A DNA stretch of 64,000 bases, taken from assembly GCA_045837725.1 (NCBI GenBank), contig JBEWZL010000238.1, positions 372,001-436,000 of the forward strand, given 5' to 3'. The position numbers and the translations under genes were made by a program. This document shows, one piece after another, positions 1 through 11,400 of the stretch. The notes under the pieces were generated by a model, which was not told the DNA's origin, made no database searches, and saw nothing but the letters and a program-made list of their open reading frames with translations. Origin of the DNA: Vermamoeba vermiformis. Its lineage: Eukaryota; Tubulinea; Echinamoebida. Each line of letters opens with the position of its first letter. Within the stretch, counting starts at the first letter, position 1.

Positions 1-920
1 AGCACTTGATCTTCTTGTTCGTGGTGTAGACGCTCTGCCAGAGGGCGCTCTCTGATGAAAATAATTAGTCATGGGTAAGGCAATATTAATGGCGAAAAAA
101 GGGTCTTGAGATGCTTTGCATTGGCGAGATCCACGAGGTCGATCGCAAAAATTTGATCGTTGCAAAATTCGACCTCGCCAGCTAAAGCGAGAATAACTAA
201 ATTTATGCCAAATTATCGTTATATAAATTAATTTATAGTATAATTTAAAATATTGAAATGAATTGAGGTGTTTTATCGTACCTTGCAAGAAAGCCCAGAT
301 GAAGATGTCAGCGATGGTCAAACTGTAACCAGCGAAGTAAGTTCTCATTTGCAAGTGAGTATTCAAATCCTCCATGCATGCCAAGAACTTCTCTTCGGCA
401 TGGTGTGTAATCAACTCAGTGAAAACGAACTCCAACCATTGATCAACCTATATCCGAGATCAGCTTCGTGTTTTATGAATGTAAATAGCATAATAGTGTA
501 ATACTCACCTCAGAGGCTGCCAATGCGCCGTTTCCATAGAGTCCGTGATCGGGGAAAGCACGGGCTAAGTATCTAGCAACGACCAATTCTCCCTTAAGGA
601 CGTCGCTGTCGGAATAAATAGCAGTTAGTATATCTAATATTTATATGGCGAAATAGAGCATTTGTAATTTGTTTGGAATTTTTTGGACAATAATTGATTT
701 TCAGATTCTGAAGCCTATTTTAATTTGACAACCGCAACTGCTAATAATTGTATAAATATTCTAATAATTACCCAGAGGGGAAAAACTCGAGTTCAGGGCA
801 GGCAACTTTATTCTCGGCTCTCCATCTGAGGCCAGGAGCCTTGATCAGATCGGCTAAGATTTGCAAGGCAAGATGTGTTTTGCCTGCTTGGTGTCGTGCA
901 ACGAATTTAGTGTTCTCCAT
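1..920 (-). CDS. GST-like N-terminal domain protein, probably glutamyl/glutaminyl-tRNA synthetase (partial)
   Basis: The window holds only the 5' part; the gene runs off the left edge. Exons fit at 920-772, 605-509, 447-282 and 51-1, all with GT-AG borders and matching phase. The start at 920 opens a thioredoxin-like half (MENTKFVARHQAGKTHLAL), followed by an all-helical GST C-terminal half with 'GELVVARYLARAF', 'VDQWLEFVFTEL' and 'YFAGYSLTIADIFIWAFL'. The 'S/T-x-AD-x-x-x-W' signature is the usual N-cap motif of GST-like domains at the N-terminus of eukaryotic glutamyl-tRNA synthetases and in eEF1B-gamma. In those proteins it docks into multi-synthetase or elongation complexes in the cytosol. 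The catalytic Rossmann domain is not in view, so synthetase is an inference and another GST-fold protein is possible. The last intron carries a 9-bp inverted repeat. Confidence 0.6.
134..177. repeat. Intronic inverted repeat (stem CGAGGTCGA / TCGACCTCG)
   Basis: Perfect 9-bp arms at 134-142 and 169-177 flank a 26-nt loop inside the third intron of the GST-like gene. The loop holds two partial copies of GATCG..GCAAAA. It could fold in the pre-mRNA or bind a dimeric factor. No known family was recognised. Confidence 0.5.
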
Positions 921-1431
921 CTAGTACAATTAATTGCGTAAGTGACTGCTAATTGATCCAGAGTTGAAAGATTTCGCATCAAATATTTAATAGATAGAAC
1001 TGATAGCCACTAGAGCTGATCCTAGTGAAAGTTGTTTAAGTGTCAGTTGTGGCTTACCTTTTGACAGATCTCGACGACTATTTATACGAGAGGGAGCCAA
1101 ATTTTGGTTCTCACAAATTTAACAGAACCTGAGCGGCACCAAGCGGCATTCGCAGATTAATCACATAATTCTAGAACAACAATGTACTGGACAGGTAAGG
1201 TTTCTAGAAGGTTATTAATGCAAGGGTAGCAGTAACGAATTTTTATTAGTTTGTCGAGATCCGGATCGAAAAGAAGGAACACAGTTCTCCGTGTCGTGGC
1301 ATTTGCATACTGCATATTCTTGCACGTACTGTTAATGTTATATAGGGTTACATAGTGCAAGGAAGCAAAGAGTTCTTCGCCGGCCAGGGAGAAAAATATC
1401 TTGACACGAGTCCATTGTCTTTTCAGCGAAA
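921..1431. other. Intergenic, 511 bp
   Basis: This lies upstream of the GST-like gene and downstream of the carrier gene. It must hold the promoter of the former and the 3' end of the latter. An octamer-like ATGCAAAT occurs near 1298-1306 on the minus strand. A 67-codon minus-strand frame at 1157-1360 has no recognisable domain and I do not call it a gene. Confidence 0.4.
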
Positions 1432-2898
1432 TTACTTCTTCCAGTGCTCAAACGCGTATTTAATCTGTTCGTAGAGCGTGAAACCAAGGGCTGTTTGCGC
1501 GATAGCTTTCATGATGGACGGCGCCGTGCCTTTGTAGAACGCACGAAGACCCTCAGTTTGGATGATGTGTTTTGTCATGTGCACGACCTTGGCTTGGACT
1601 GGTGGTTTGTGATCGGGCTTTAGTCCGTGGATCTACACAATAGGAAGTATTAGGCGACATTATAAGGTATACTAAGCGTTCTGACATACCTGCAATCGCT
1701 TCTTCAACACGTCTAATGGCAACACCGCTAATTTTCCTGCGAGACCTGCAATGCCTCCAGAGAGCATTTGCTGCGTTACTCCTTCGTGCTATTGATACAT
1801 AATTAGTCATGTGCATCGATTTATAACTTACAATTATAAGGATTATTGTTGATACGACACTTACTGTAAAAAGAGTTTTCAATTTATTGTATGTTGCAAA
1901 TTGTATTGCGGTAGTGGGGACGATTTGAGCGAGTGATGGGGACATTCCTTTATAAAATCCACGAATGCCTTCTTTGTGCAAAATCTTTCGATACGCCTCT
2001 GAAATTGACTTGTAGATCTGATACAAAAAATTCGTAAAAATCCCGCTCCGAAAGTATAACATTGCAAATTGCAACTATAATATGGTTATTGTAACATGTA
2101 TAATACATACTGGAGGATTTGTTTGACACGCAAAGCGAGTTCTTAGCAAGTCAAGAGGATAAGAAACAACCGAAGCAGTAAGACCTCCTAAACCACCGCA
2201 AATAAGTGAAGCTAATGGCCCGTGATCATTTTCCTAATATAGAAATAAAGAATGATAAGAGGCTAGGGCGCTGGCGAAATAGAAAAAGTTGTTACGAACC
2301 TTTTTGAATAGACGGTGATAGAGACGAGTGTAAGCTTCGTAAGTCGAAAATTGTAAACTTGTATAGGTAATCCATAAATATTCGGCTAATAAATTTCCGC
2401 GCCAAAGTCCCTAAGTGAAACAGATCGCGAGTGAGTTCAAACAGTAATTGTCAATGGAAAATTAGTTGCTTACTTTGATACCTTCTTCGCGAAGAATACG
2501 TTTACATGCGTCCCACATACTATGGTAGCTATGACCGTGAAAATTATGAGCCAGGTGCTTCGCAGCAACGGCCGAATCTACTTGGACCTAAAAGATATTT
2601 TATTAAAAAATTAGAAATTTATGGCTAATTTCAGTTTCGATGCCGTAAATAAATAAATTTTGAATATTTTAATAAATATGTAACTATGAAATTTTTTGGA
2701 CACTACAAAGCGTAGATCCGCTTTTCGCCCACCGAGATGTACTCGTAAACTTACTTGAAACCGAATTTTGAGCACATCAAGTGGTGCTATTGTGAACCTA
2801 GTTACTCCTCCTGAAATAGCACCAGCTAGGATGTGATCAGACCAAAAGTTTTTATTTGTCTGCGCTGTGTGATGACGATGATGATCAACAGCGGCCAT
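1432..2898 (-). CDS. Mitochondrial carrier (SLC25 family), thiamine pyrophosphate carrier-like
   Basis: A six-helix inner-membrane solute carrier built from three repeats, spread over about seven exons. The N-terminus (MAAVDHHRHHTAQTNKNFW) leads into repeat 1 with 'AGAISGGVTRFTIAPLDVLKIR', carrying the P-x-D-x-x-K/R signature. Repeat 2 has 'GGLGGLTASVVSYPLDLLRTR' and repeat 3 has 'GGIAGLAGKLAVLPLDVLKKR'. Each is followed by the EG-x-x-G-x-[FLW]-[YWR]-[KR]-G motif: EGIKGLWRGN, EGIRGFYKGM and EGLRAFYKGT. The P-L-D-x-x-K-x-R pattern, 'F-T-Y-E' ends and order of residues resemble Tpc1/SLC25A19, which exchanges cytosolic thiamine pyrophosphate for matrix nucleotides. Substrate assignment is by resemblance only; other nucleotide or cofactor carriers remain possible. 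The stop at 1432-1434 follows EHWKK. It is divergent from the small coiled-coil gene across 315 bp. Confidence 0.88.
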
Positions 2899-3213
2899 GA
2901 ATGCTTAGTTTATTGTGTTGTATACCATAATGCTTATCAATTGAATAGACACGGTCGGTAACTCTGTGTTTGCTGAAAACTCCTTTGCCTCCCATTTCAG
3001 ACCTTGCGAGGGAGTCAAAATCTTAAGCACAAATATTTACAAACCGACGACTCTTTCGCTCAGTACTCGACACTAGTTACCAACAAAGGGTAAGTTACAG
3101 TCTCAAGGAAAAGGTTTAAGCGAATCTGCTCAGTGGATGGCATTCACTTCTCGTTTCAATTTTGAAACCTGTTGCTAATAATTTCAATTAAAGCAGAAAT
3201 TAGGATATAAAAC
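2899..3213. promoter_or_regulatory. Divergent promoter, carrier gene / coiled-coil gene
   Basis: This 315-bp gap is shared by two genes transcribed away from each other, so it should hold both promoters and 5' UTRs. It contains GGTCGGTAAC and, oppositely, AGTTACCAAC. These make a loose inverted pair about 110 bp apart. No TATA box or known site is convincing. Confidence 0.4.
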
Positions 3214-3683
3214 ATGGACCAAGATATTATTAGAATGATTGAAGAGCGTCAAATGCGGACCTTGTCCACTCATTTGAATTATGTTCGTGAAAAATTCCGT
3301 CAAGATCGAGAAATAATGGATAATCGCCTCGACGAGCTAATGAGTATTGCATTTGGACGCGAAGATGAATTTTACCAATCGAATTTATTCTCATTTATTC
3401 GAAGACACCGAGTATGTAATTGTTTAATTATTTCTTTCATTGGATCTGCCGTTCATTGAACTCAAAATTAATTTTTTAGGCTGAAGAGCGATATATGGAA
3501 AATCTTTTTGAAGATTTTATTCGCAAATCTCAATGGAGACAACACCAAATGCACCAAGAACGACGAATGCGCGATCTCGAAGCCTTAATGCGTCGATTTG
3601 CAGAGTTGGAAGAAGACGATGATGATATGGATGACGGAGATGATTACGAAGAGATAGCTATTGAGTTCCGACCAATGGCGTAA
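3214..3683 (+). CDS. Small charged coiled-coil protein, function unknown
   Basis: Two exons (3214-3411 and 3480-3683) join in phase 0 across a 68-nt GT-AG intron and give about 133 residues. The protein is almost wholly helical and charged: 'MIEERQMRTLSTHLNYVREKF' and 'RRMRDLEALMRRFAELEE'. It ends in an acidic run of Asp and Glu before 'IAIEFRPMA'. Heptad-like Leu/Met/Phe spacing supports a coiled coil. There is no signal peptide, membrane segment or known domain. The consistent frame across the intron and the sensible stop make it a real gene, but I do not recognise a family. Confidence 0.7.
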
Positions 3684-4084
3684 ATCTCTGTTGGATCCAA
3701 TCGCTTACTTTTACTGACGTGGCGAGCTCTGAAAGCAACGTCGGCGAAAATTTTCGAAAAGAATTCACCCTTTTATAATTTTTAGAGTGAGAGTTGTAAA
3801 TAAATAGGCCTATTTAACATTCGTTTTCCGATCTAAGCCAGTTCCAAACAGGATGTATCCGCAATTCATTAGGCAGCTTCCCTAACAAATGATTAATATG
3901 TCGATGTAGATTAAATAAGTCGCCTTTATTATCGTACAAGTAGAGTTGTATTTTTTAACTGTTGTGGAGCCAGCGAGCAAACAGGAATTTCGGAGCGACA
4001 GTTTTTCATGAACTCACGTTGAGCTGTAGTTCGTAACTTTTTTATTCGTGAACACGAAAGAGTAGGATTACCTATAATTTCGAA
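3684..4084. other. Intergenic, 401 bp, with 16-bp palindrome
   Basis: Tail-to-head gap between the coiled-coil gene and the mitochondrial P-loop gene. It contains a perfect 16-bp palindrome (TAAATAGGCCTATTTA, 3801-3816) about 120 bp past the upstream stop, and TCGGCGAAAA near 3742. The minus-strand frame at 3929-4126 is largely the shadow of the downstream gene's first exon. Confidence 0.45.
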
Positions 4085-7000
4085 ATGTTTAGCAGGTGTC
4101 TTCAGGTCATAAAAGGCCGATCGCATCTCGGTCAGAAAGTTCAGAAGTACGTTATTAGTGGAGTTACCATAAAAAATATTGTTCTAATAATTATTTAGAT
4201 ATTCTTCGAGTGCTTTCCCGGCGTTAATTGCCAACAAACGAAAGAATAATAAATCTGGCACCAATGTTCTTCCCAAAAATTCAGAGTTATTTAGAATATC
4301 ACAAAACAATAGGAGACATGATTCATCACCTGCTATGCTATTTTCTATCACCAAGGTAATTATTTTCAATTTAATATTTTCGGCGCCTCATTAACCGCGC
4401 TATTTTAAACGGTATTAATAACAAATTTACTGTAATAGCAAGCTAAATAATTAACCAAATTCGAATAATTGTTATTATGCATCGTTTTCTGAATTCCCGT
4501 ATTAGATTCTCGTCGGAGCTGGTAGTTTGGTTGGTCTAGGCTTGTTGTCCATTCAATGGTTCAGACGACGTGATCCTAAACAACTTGATCGCATTACTCG
4601 TCGATTACACGCACCACTAGAACTCGATTTCGATCAAACTTGGGTATGTCATCAATGCTTAGACTATTTACCTTCTCTTTAGCTATTATAGTAATGAATA
4701 ATAGCCAAAATTATTCATCTGTGATGAAATATTATAATAGGCACTAAATTGCGATATTAATTAATTTTTTAACGATTTAGAGTCGCATGGATCGATCAGC
4801 TGAAACACGGTTCATTCGTCATTTGTTGTCTTCATCACCGTCCAGTTTGTTAATAGCTGTCGGGCCCTCAGGGTCAGGCAAGTCAAATATCATCAAGCAA
4901 GTCTTGAGCGACAGAAAAATGACGCTGTATGTCGACTTCAAGCGAGATCCGATTATGAACGGTGAAGAGGTACGATTCAACTCTATGCCTATCATATGAT
5001 AATAATAACATAACATTAGTAATGATAATGCAGTGTAACAACCTGATTAGGTCGAAGATACTAATTTGAACTTATTTTTTGTAGTTTATGTTCTCGTTCT
5101 TGGAAAATGCAGGCTATTACGTCTTTGTGCCTACAGACTTTACGCGATTATTGTTCCGCGATGGAGAGCGACGAGGAAGAATTACCGCACAAGACGCTGA
5201 AAAGGCACTTTCGCTCATGTTGAAGGTTTTACGAAGAGAGAAAGAACGAGGATGGCCGGCTGGTATGAGAGCGGTTATTATAATGAAGCCATATTTATCT
5301 TCCCGGAAATTCTTTACGAATATCTCCACGGGAGATTAATTTTAATCCTTACACGTAATTGACCTACTTTTTTCGTTCGCAGGTGTTCCTGTAATCTGCT
5401 TAGATGACTACCATCGAGTATATAAGAACGGTCAAGGACAAGGAGGAGTAAGTCATTGATATACGTTATTACTTGCCTATCGAGCGTTGACTCATATCTC
5501 ATTTTCGCAGGATCCGTTCTTCAACAAATTTTTGGACTGGTGCTTGCACGTAGAAGAATGCAAATTGGCGCATATTATATTCGTATCCTATTCATATGTT
5601 ATAACTCCTAGTACTTACTGCTATTACGGATCTTATCGTTGATTCCTTAACATCGTTACACTAGATTACTAGTTATGCTTCAGCTCAGTTAGATTTGGAT
5701 GCACGTAAGTTTACTTTTGCAATAAAGAATTAGTACTAAATATGGCATGAACAATTGTATTATAGACCCACACGTTCGATCGAAGAGAGTGCTGTTGTTC
5801 GTTGATTACCCGGCCAAAGAACAAATCAAAAAAACTTTCAGTGAATTATTATCAACGTTAAAGGCAAGTACTACAATTATATTACGTCAATATCACCGTT
5901 ATTTATAGACTGTTGGACAGGATCCACCAAACCATCACGAGACCGAGTGGATTATGCGCGTAATTGGTGGCCATATGGAAGACTTGGATTTGGTCTATAC
6001 TGCCTTATTAAGGTTCGAAAGAATTTAAGAAATTATTGCAAAGTTATCTCAGGTTGAAAAATCAAATCTGATCCGACCCGTTGTCAACAATTTTATTCTT
6101 AAAATTAGCTAATTAACACTTTGGTATTAAGGGGTGATTCATATGCCAATATCTTGCGCCGCTTGGTCACAGACAGTATTGGTTACGTTGAAGATCAGCT
6201 TGAAAATATTTTGCAAAAAGCTAGTTTAGAGAATGCTGATGAGGGCAAAAAAGAAGCGATTTATAATAAGTATTTAAGACTATGGACTATGTTGGTAAGA
6301 ATAAGATGTGACGAGCGGAAAGAATTGGCTAATAATGGAAACTTTCCTTTTTAGGAAATGTTGCGCGATTCAGAAGTGATTAATCGTCGTGACCTTATTC
6401 GAAATATTTTCAAAGAAAACACGGAAGAATTGGACGAATACGTGGCAGCGGAGATTATTTGCTACAGAAACATTCGCAAAGAATACATCAAGCCCGCGAC
6501 GGCGACGGATCCAGCCAATACCAACGCCGAGGCTACTAACAATAGTCCTGCTACTACTACTGACAATAAGGCCGTTCAAAAGCCAGATGAATCAGTGTAC
6601 ATTTCACTGTTGAACGAGTCACTTGACAGTGTGCTCGTCAGTGCTGGTTCACCGCGTCTGAGAGTCGCTTTTGACGTGTTGTTGAAGGACAAGAGATTGT
6701 TGGAGCAGAAACAGATGGTTGAAGTCAAATTGAGGTACGTCTCTTTTTTGACACTTTGAGTGACACTTTGACACTCGTGAAAAATATCTTGAAAATTACA
6801 TGTACTATCGAATCGAACCTCCCGATAGCGATATTCCGTTACAAAATGCTTTTATATGATTGTCCACAAGCCACTTTTTGGCACTTTGACACGTGTCATG
6901 AAAATCAAAATTGCTCGCAGTTCCGTTTTACCAAACAATTGTTTTATTCCGGATAATTGGTGATTCTCTATTGGTATATTAGTAATGCTTTATTTAGGCT

Positions 7001-7439
7001 GAAAAAGTATACCGATAGACTTACAACGTTAGCGGAACAGCGCAAAGTTCTGTTGCAAGAGCACCAGGCAAGCCAAAGATATTTTTTTGATATTTTAACT
7101 TGCGCTAACAAATTTGATAATAGACTTGCGTGAATGAATTAGAAAAATTAGTGACAAACGCAGACAAATGGCGTCAAGAAATCGGAGCGGATCTATTTTC
7201 CGAAAGGCAAGTTTTTATCATTATATTTGTGTTCATCACTGCGAGTTTTTAAAGATGGAAATTTCATTGTTATTAGGAAAGAAGCAATTTTAGCTCGCGA
7301 AGATAAAATTGAAGCGCAATTGAAGGCCGTAGAAGATCAAATTGAAGAAAATACGCGCAAGAAAGAAGAACAGACTTTGCATCAAAATGTGTTGACTAAT
7401 GCGATCGCAACACCTGTGCAAGTAACTGCTACGAAATAA
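4085..7439 (+). CDS. Yme2/RNA12-like mitochondrial inner-membrane P-loop protein
   Basis: The start at 4085 was chosen because it opens a typical mitochondrial presequence (MFSRCLQVIKGRSHLGQKVQ: basic, no acid, amphipathic). The first exons join in phase at 4148|4199 and 4355|4505. A membrane span follows (ILVGAGSLVGLGLLSIQWF), then 'RRRDPKQLDRITRRLHAPLELDFDQTW'-type linker and an AAA-like core. Walker A is 'GPSGSGKSN' and a Walker B-like strand is 'VPVICLDDYH'. Long helical and coiled-coil C-terminal exons end at VQVTATK. Domain order and the helical tail match the RNA12 domain of fungal Yme2 (mitochondrial escape protein 2), an inner-membrane protein affecting mtDNA nucleoid stability. Yme2 has a matrix RRM ahead of the membrane span; none is evident here. 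The intron at about 6735-6998 carries repeated TGACAC elements. Confidence 0.65.
6750..6898. promoter_or_regulatory. Intronic TGACAC direct repeats and TGACACGTGTCA palindrome
   Basis: Within one intron of the Yme2-like gene lie TGACACTTTGAG followed directly by TGACACTTTGACAC (about 6749-6775). At 6887-6898 there is a perfect TGACACGTGTCA preceded by GGCACTT. The same building blocks recur in other introns of this window. TGACA..TGTCA is the known palindrome of TALE homeodomain factors; the CACGTG core also fits bHLH or bZIP factors. Function is inferred. Confidence 0.5.
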
Positions 7440-8468
7440 ACAAATATGATCGTAAGTCATTGAAACTGAAATTTGTCCGTCAGACCTGAGTCCTTTTGCC
7501 ACATCTGCTCGATAAAAACTGCAGCAAGTAAATAATTGGTCCAGTTAATCTAATCTTGTTATTTGCAGTTTTAATCGTTAATGTCACTCGGATCTAACTT
7601 ACGCACTTTGATTAAATCTCGACTTCGAGATACATCGGATCAGAATCACCCGATGTTTTGTGTGTAATTACTGTATTCCTTCGGGCGTTCATTCCCGATG
7701 GGATTCATTCAATCGATTCCGGGTATATGTGATACGTAGTATCTATGGGAAGGGTCCAAAATGAAACTTGCTTTCCGGCGGCAGATCAGCCGCTTAGGTC
7801 AGTACGAAAGTCGTATGGAGAAAAGTACTCTTATTTGAATGATTCAATCACGGTTACGAGTAATTTATTGCAATGGAATGAAGAGTGAATCAGTCGCGCG
7901 AGTTTTCGGCAATTAAATTCAATTAACTCAGTCCAAACTTCTCAAAAATCGCTTTCTTATTCAACTTGCCCTTCGTTGCGTACAACATCAGTCCTATACT
8001 CCGCTGATGGCATATTGCTGCAGTTTCAGACCGTTAACTAGACTTGCGGCGGAGCGGAGTTTTTAAGTGGATCAAGGCAATGTTAGAAAAAGAACTGCCC
8101 GATTCATTTAATCAAATCGAGCAACGGTCGAGTCGCATCGTTCCATTGGTGACCTTGTTTCTTGATGCTCATCCCCGAGACGTTGCCAAGGATCCAAATC
8201 CACTTCAAAACCAATCTGGTTTTACTTGCGCCTTGGATCACGTAGCAGTGTAGAATATGCGTAGTATATTGAAATCGTCGTAAAATTAAGTGCTATTTTT
8301 AGCTATTTGACAGAAAAGTACAAATTGAATTTCTGACATTTTTGATGCTCCAAAATGCCAACCCACGCGATGACAAGATAATTTGTTTTAATTTTATTGT
8401 CGTTTGTTAACGTTATTGATCACCACACAAGAGGTTGCACTTATTTATTTTGCGGTTGAAATGCGAAT
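7440..8468. other. Intergenic, 1.03 kb, possible remnant or unrecognised exon on minus strand
   Basis: Long gap between two plus-strand genes. A hairpin-capable pair ACATCGG/CCGATGT lies at 7632-7656. On the minus strand, 8000 down to 7923 reads as a plausible last exon after a CTGCAG acceptor: 'RSIGLMLYATKGKLNKKAIF' and then 'EKFGLS' plus stop, with good codon choice. No matching upstream exon was found. A 69-codon plus-strand frame at 8044-8253 is also open. I cannot assign either to a family; this may be a decayed gene. Confidence 0.3.
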
Positions 8469-11400
8469 ATGAGCGGGAAACAACAACCAAACGAGAAAAA
8501 GAAAGCATCCAGAAGCCGAAAAAACAATAACAATGATGAGACCTCTACCTCATCAAAACACGATACAAAGGGTCAATCTTGCTTACGATGCAAAGAGCGC
8601 AAGAAGAAATGTAAGTTTAAACGGCACTTTGTTGGGGTTGCATCCAGAAACAAATTTACTACTTTATTCTCAAAATATTAGAAAATAATTATTTATTAAT
8701 ACTTTGACACATAATCGTTATTTTTCTGTTTAAAATAACTTGTAAAGGAAATTTTTATTCCAGATTTTCTTTTTTGTGTGCTGATGGTGAAACTTTGTAG
8801 GCGACAGACTCCATCCGAGCTGCTCACGGTGCCTTAAAAGTAATGCTCAGTGCTTATACAGAATGAAAGTCAAAAGCACCGTATTGAGTAAGTTATTGGG
8901 ACTAGATCCGAATTTTCATCTTCGTGCAAAACGGTTGATCTGCTATTGCTAAATAGCCTTTTGCCTTAAATACGTTGTATAGTGACTTATTAACGCGCTG
9001 ATATAGACCGTTCTTCTCCGGAGGCATTGCAACAGTTATTATATGAGCTGCAGCGAGCGGAAGAGCTAGGACAAGATCTTGACAACGAAATTCTGCGGCA
9101 ACTGTATGAAATAGAGCGTCTAAAGAGGGTAAGTGCAACAAATAGTTTCGTAATGGATTCGAACACCTTGTTCGTCCGGATGGTGAACTCCATTTTGCAC
9201 CGCAAAGTTTATTTACTGAAATTAGTGTGCTGGCGATGGATGTAGATTATTTTCGAGTATATGCATACTACTATAGTCAAATTATATATAATTGAATACT
9301 TATTTCGGTTGCTGAACAAATTTTAATCGTTTCGGATGATACTCGTTTGGGGATGTGGTCTAAACTGTTTCGGATGCGGTGTTTAATACCAATTATATCA
9401 TATAGGCCAAGTTACAAGTAGTAGTACGCTCAGTGACGCTATACAAAAGCAGTCAATTGACCTACATGTTGAATTGTTACATGCCCGCTCTGCAACCGAC
9501 GACAGGCAATCAAGTGCCTTATATTAAAATCTCGCACTTCTTTCGAGACACAAGTAAGTCTATATTACTGCATTCATATTTGTGTTTGCTGTTAATTTTG
9601 GATGCGATTTTTGACAGCTTACATCAATTTGATATTAATTTATTGGTGAAACGGATCTCATACGAATCATACCGTTAATATATTAAAGCAATGAATATAA
9701 CGATTTAGCAGTATAATTTAACTGCAATCTACAACATCGGATTTCGTACTTTTTCGGAACTTCCCGGTGCTGATCTGTGACTTGCAAATAATATTTACTC
9801 GTATTTTAATAATCCTAACGATATTTCTATTATAATCGATAAATTTAGAACGTTAACAGATGGATCGGAATAATAACAATTGATTTTCTTCGTGCAGATC
9901 CTGCTCGTCAAGGAGCGATGTTTGCTATGCTTGCCAACGCGGCCCTAATGCTAGAAGATACGGAAATGGCAGACAGATTCCGTATTCAGGCCAAGTAAGT
10001 GTTGTGGATGTGTTACATAATAAGGAACAAAATATTACGAATGCGAAAATTCCGCCGCAAAAAGTGATCCGATAGCCGTTCAGTGAAAATAGAACGGCAA
10101 TTTTATGCAAGTGCGTGCAAGTACATATTGAGATATAATATGTGCTTTACATCAGTATCATATTTAATTGACCCATATTACCGTCAATTCATTTTCAAAA
10201 AGACAGTAGTTTTTAATTTTTTTTTCTATTTTTAGTAAATGCTTGTCGGATGCCGGACCCCCTACGCCGCAGAATATGGCGTTATATGTATCAGCCTTAA
10301 TCGATCTAGGCACTCACCATCAAGCTTTTTTCGATTTTGAAACCGCGATCAAGTATTACTACCAGATCAAGGGTTACGCTGAGAAGTATCCGCATTTGTT
10401 CTTGGCAGCATTGAAAAAGAAGAGAAATAATCAACGTAGCCTGGCATATCAAGACGATAGGCGATTTCAAGTCAAGGATCTGCAAGAAAAAGAGCATTAT
10501 TCCGGTCGCTTCCATGAAATGCGCCAAGGCAGCCCTGGCTATGAAAATAACAATAATGGATCGCCCAATTTAAGCAATAACAACAACGATATGGAAGAAG
10601 ACGAGAGTTCAGACTCGGATTTGCCTCCTGAAGATGACGGCAAGACCACCTACGCTGTAGCAAGCTATGCCTTGCCGAAGACGGCGGAAGAATCCTTATT
10701 GTTCCATCTTGGCTACGCTTTTGAAGCTTTGATGCTTATGACCAGGGATCGAGAATTGGAAATGATTCGTAAAGAGATCCAAGATTCTAATGAAGAAAAA
10801 CTCGGAGAGCATAATGTATTCAACGAGATTAGAGAAAGATTGCATGCGGTAAGCATCACCTATTCAGAATAATAGCACTCTAATTTCTAAGAAATTAACG
10901 CGTAATTTTCAAGTTGAACCAAATCGCTACGTACTGCCTAAAAAAAGGAGTTATTATGCAATGGGAGTGGTTTAATGCCGAACTCAAGTACGTCGCAGAA
11001 CGGATGGAACTGGTCGAGTTTGGTAGGAGGTAAGTTCCGTGATCTGGGATTTTCCTTATAAGGAAATACTATTTTTGCTCTGTTAAATCCTTATTAATTG
11101 CGTCTGATTAATATTAATATCATAGAATCTTCTTGTTTGGCCAAAAGATGTTGGTTAATATTCACGGCTTAATGGCTGCGAAAAAGAAAGAAGAAGCGTT
11201 GGAAAAGATTGACAAGCTGATCCTCTTTGCTCAAGAGCAGTTCTACTACGGCAAAACCAACGTATTAGGCTACGGTTACCTATTTTCTGCATGCGTTTGC
11301 TACCAATATTTGCAGGAGTATGCTCTTTTCCAACAGGTAAGCGGCATCCAGCGATCTTTTTTTTTTTGAGCTCATAAAATATACTCTAAATGATTACCTA

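Noticed and set aside
1157-1360. 67-codon minus-strand frame between the GST-like and carrier genes
   Set aside because: No domain, no splice support and odd composition; probably chance.
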